The position numbers were made by a program, and so were the translations under genes. A stretch of 8,049 bases of DNA from contig CAYZEZ010000223.1 of the NCBI GenBank assembly GCA_964477295.1, forward strand, positions 1 to 8,049, read 5' to 3'. Below, piece by piece: positions 6,876-8,049 of the stretch. Below the pieces are notes generated by a model. The model was not told the DNA's origin. It searched no databases and saw only the letters and a program-made list of their open reading frames with translations. This DNA comes from CAYZEZ01 sp964477295. GTDB lineage: Bacteria > Bacteroidota > Bacteroidia > Bacteroidales > SM23-62. Position 1 is the stretch's first letter. Each line of letters opens with the position of its first letter.

Positions 6876-8049
6876 ATGCGGAAGGCTTTTATTATATTGT
6901 TTCTTTTCATTGGAATTTCAAATATCCGAGCTCAGGAGATACCTGACAGCATAATGAATCGGCTGGAGACTGAGGACGATTCTACCAAAGTCCAGATACT
7001 GCTCGACCTGGCCCGTACATATATCTCAATAAATCTTCAACAGAGTATAAAATTCAGCACACATGCACTTGAACTTGCTGTTAATCTGAATAATCTTGAA
7101 CTTCAGAGAATGGTTCTGACGATCCTCGGTGCTGCCTATTTTTATGAAGGGAATTATGATAGTGCGAAAATAGCGTGGCTGCAGGGCATTGATGTCCTGG
7201 AACATCTGGAAGAACAATACGCAGAAGACTCATTGAGGGTGGTCGGCTACAGGAATAACCGTGCTATGTTCTTAAATAATGTAGGGGTTGTTTACAAAAA
7301 CGCTGGTGAATATGACAAAGCCATAGAATATTACCAGCAAAACCTTCTTATACAGGAACAGCTGGGGTATACCATTCAAATCGCAAACAGCCGTGCCAAC
7401 ATTGGTAATGTGTATTTCTTTTTTGGACTTGATTATGACAAGGCCCTGGAATACTATAATACAGCCCTGGAATTATTCAAACAACACAGTGAAGACTTTA
7501 AAGGTTATAATGATGAAGAATATGCTGAAGGCAGATCCGGAATGGCTAATATTTACCTTAACATTGGGATGGTTTATAAAGAAAAGGAAGACCTGGGTTT
7601 AGCAAATGATAATTTCAGGAGAGCACTTAAAATCTACACTGAACTGGATAATAAAGTAGGAATTGCCAATGCAAACAGCCAGATTGGTCTTGTTTTCATG
7701 GAAGGGGGTTCATACCAGGAAGCACTGGATGCCACTATGAATGCTCTTCAGTTAAACCGGGAAATTGGTCGGAGAAAAGAAACAGCTGAAGCACTGGGAC
7801 ATTTAGGCAAGATATATTACGAATGGGGACGCTACCAGGATGCGTTGAATTATTATAACCAGAGTCTTGAGCTGGATAAAGAATTGAACCTTAAGAAAGA
7901 AGTATATGATACCTATAAGTCCATATCCCAATCCTACGCTGCCCTGGGAAATTATCGTCTCGCACTGGAAAATTATGAATTGTTCAATGTGCTAAAAGAT
8001 TCCAGTATCCGTGAAGAAAACCTGAACCAGATATCAGAACTTGAAACAA
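6876..8049 (+). CDS. Exported tetratricopeptide-repeat protein, probably the sensor half of a signalling protein; 3' end cut by the window
   Basis: Open from the ATG at 6876 to the right edge (391 codons, no stop), translated by hand. The start is supported by a signal peptide: MRK, a hydrophobic stretch (residues 4-16), then RAQ with likely cleavage near residue 19 or 20. The rest is almost wholly TPR helices; I count about eight units, starting near residues 40, 79, 131, 170, 213, 253, 293 and 336, the clearest being LNNVGVVYKNAGEYDKAIEY and LGHLGKIYYEWGRYQDALNY. The final residues, DSSIREENLNQISELET, resemble the stretch that precedes a coiled coil, membrane helix and output domain (histidine kinase, LuxR-type DNA-binding or cyclase) in many Bacteroidota TPR sensors. 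The output domain is not visible, so that role is inference; a TPR-only exported protein is the alternative. It follows the WD40-caspase gene in the same direction after 277 bp. Confidence 0.9.
   Translation, partial: MRKAFIILFLFIGISNIRAQEIPDSIMNRLETEDDSTKVQILLDLARTYISINLQQSIKFSTHALELAVNLNNLELQRMVLTILGAAYFYEGNYDSAKIAWLQGIDVLEHLEEQYAEDSLRVVGYRNNRAMFLNNVGVVYKNAGEYDKAIEYYQQNLLIQEQLGYTIQIANSRANIGNVYFFFGLDYDKALEYYNTALELFKQHSEDFKGYNDEEYAEGRSGMANIYLNIGMVYKEKEDLGLANDNFRRALKIYTELDNKVGIANANSQIGLVFMEGGSYQEALDATMNALQLNREIGRRKETAEALGHLGKIYYEWGRYQDALNYYNQSLELDKELNLKKEVYDTYKSISQSYAALGNYRLALENYELFNVLKDSSIREENLNQISELET

Noticed and set aside
7393..7602. A 69-codon plus-strand frame near the right end
   Set aside because: It overlaps the TPR gene in another frame and has no recognisable features, while the TPR frame is open throughout.

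Overview
The window looks like a chromosomal segment of a Bacteroidota bacterium, probably Bacteroidales-like. This rests on the protein types (a bifunctional Nnr enzyme, a POT transporter of the long 'NMGERFGFY' kind, an exported WD40-caspase and an exported TPR protein), AT-rich promoter-like boxes resembling TAnnTTTG, absent or weak Shine-Dalgarno sites, and long intergenic gaps carrying short tandem repeats. The taxonomic call is an inference from style, not from a marker gene.

Layout. On the minus strand, 1-1075 is the N-terminal 358 codons of a fused NAD(P)H-hydrate epimerase/dehydratase (metabolite repair), running off the left edge. A 242-bp divergent gap follows, holding a 13-unit, 7-bp tandem repeat and a small palindrome. 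At 1318-3132 (+) is a 604-aa proton-coupled oligopeptide transporter (POT/PTR2), closed by a clear intrinsic terminator. Next is an approximately 88-bp cloverleaf-like inverted-repeat element (3193-3280). Then comes a 1085-aa exported protein (3341-6598, +): signal peptide, 14 WD40 blades (two seven-bladed propellers' worth), a linker, an Ig-like domain and an intact caspase/metacaspase-like (C14) protease domain. A 277-bp gap with 8-bp and 7-bp tandem repeats, a perfect 14-bp palindrome and a plausible promoter leads to an exported TPR protein (6876 to the right edge, +). Its last visible residues resemble the hinge before the coiled coil and membrane segment of Bacteroidota TPR signalling proteins.

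How they work together. Nnr and the POT transporter are ordinary housekeeping/transport genes and show no functional link to the rest. The most interesting part is the exported WD40-caspase followed by an exported TPR protein: both appear to act outside the cytoplasm and both are built on protein-interaction repeats. Their partnership is only a suggestion from adjacency, since 277 bp and a possible separate promoter lie between them. I saw no tRNA, rRNA, CRISPR array, transposase or prophage gene.
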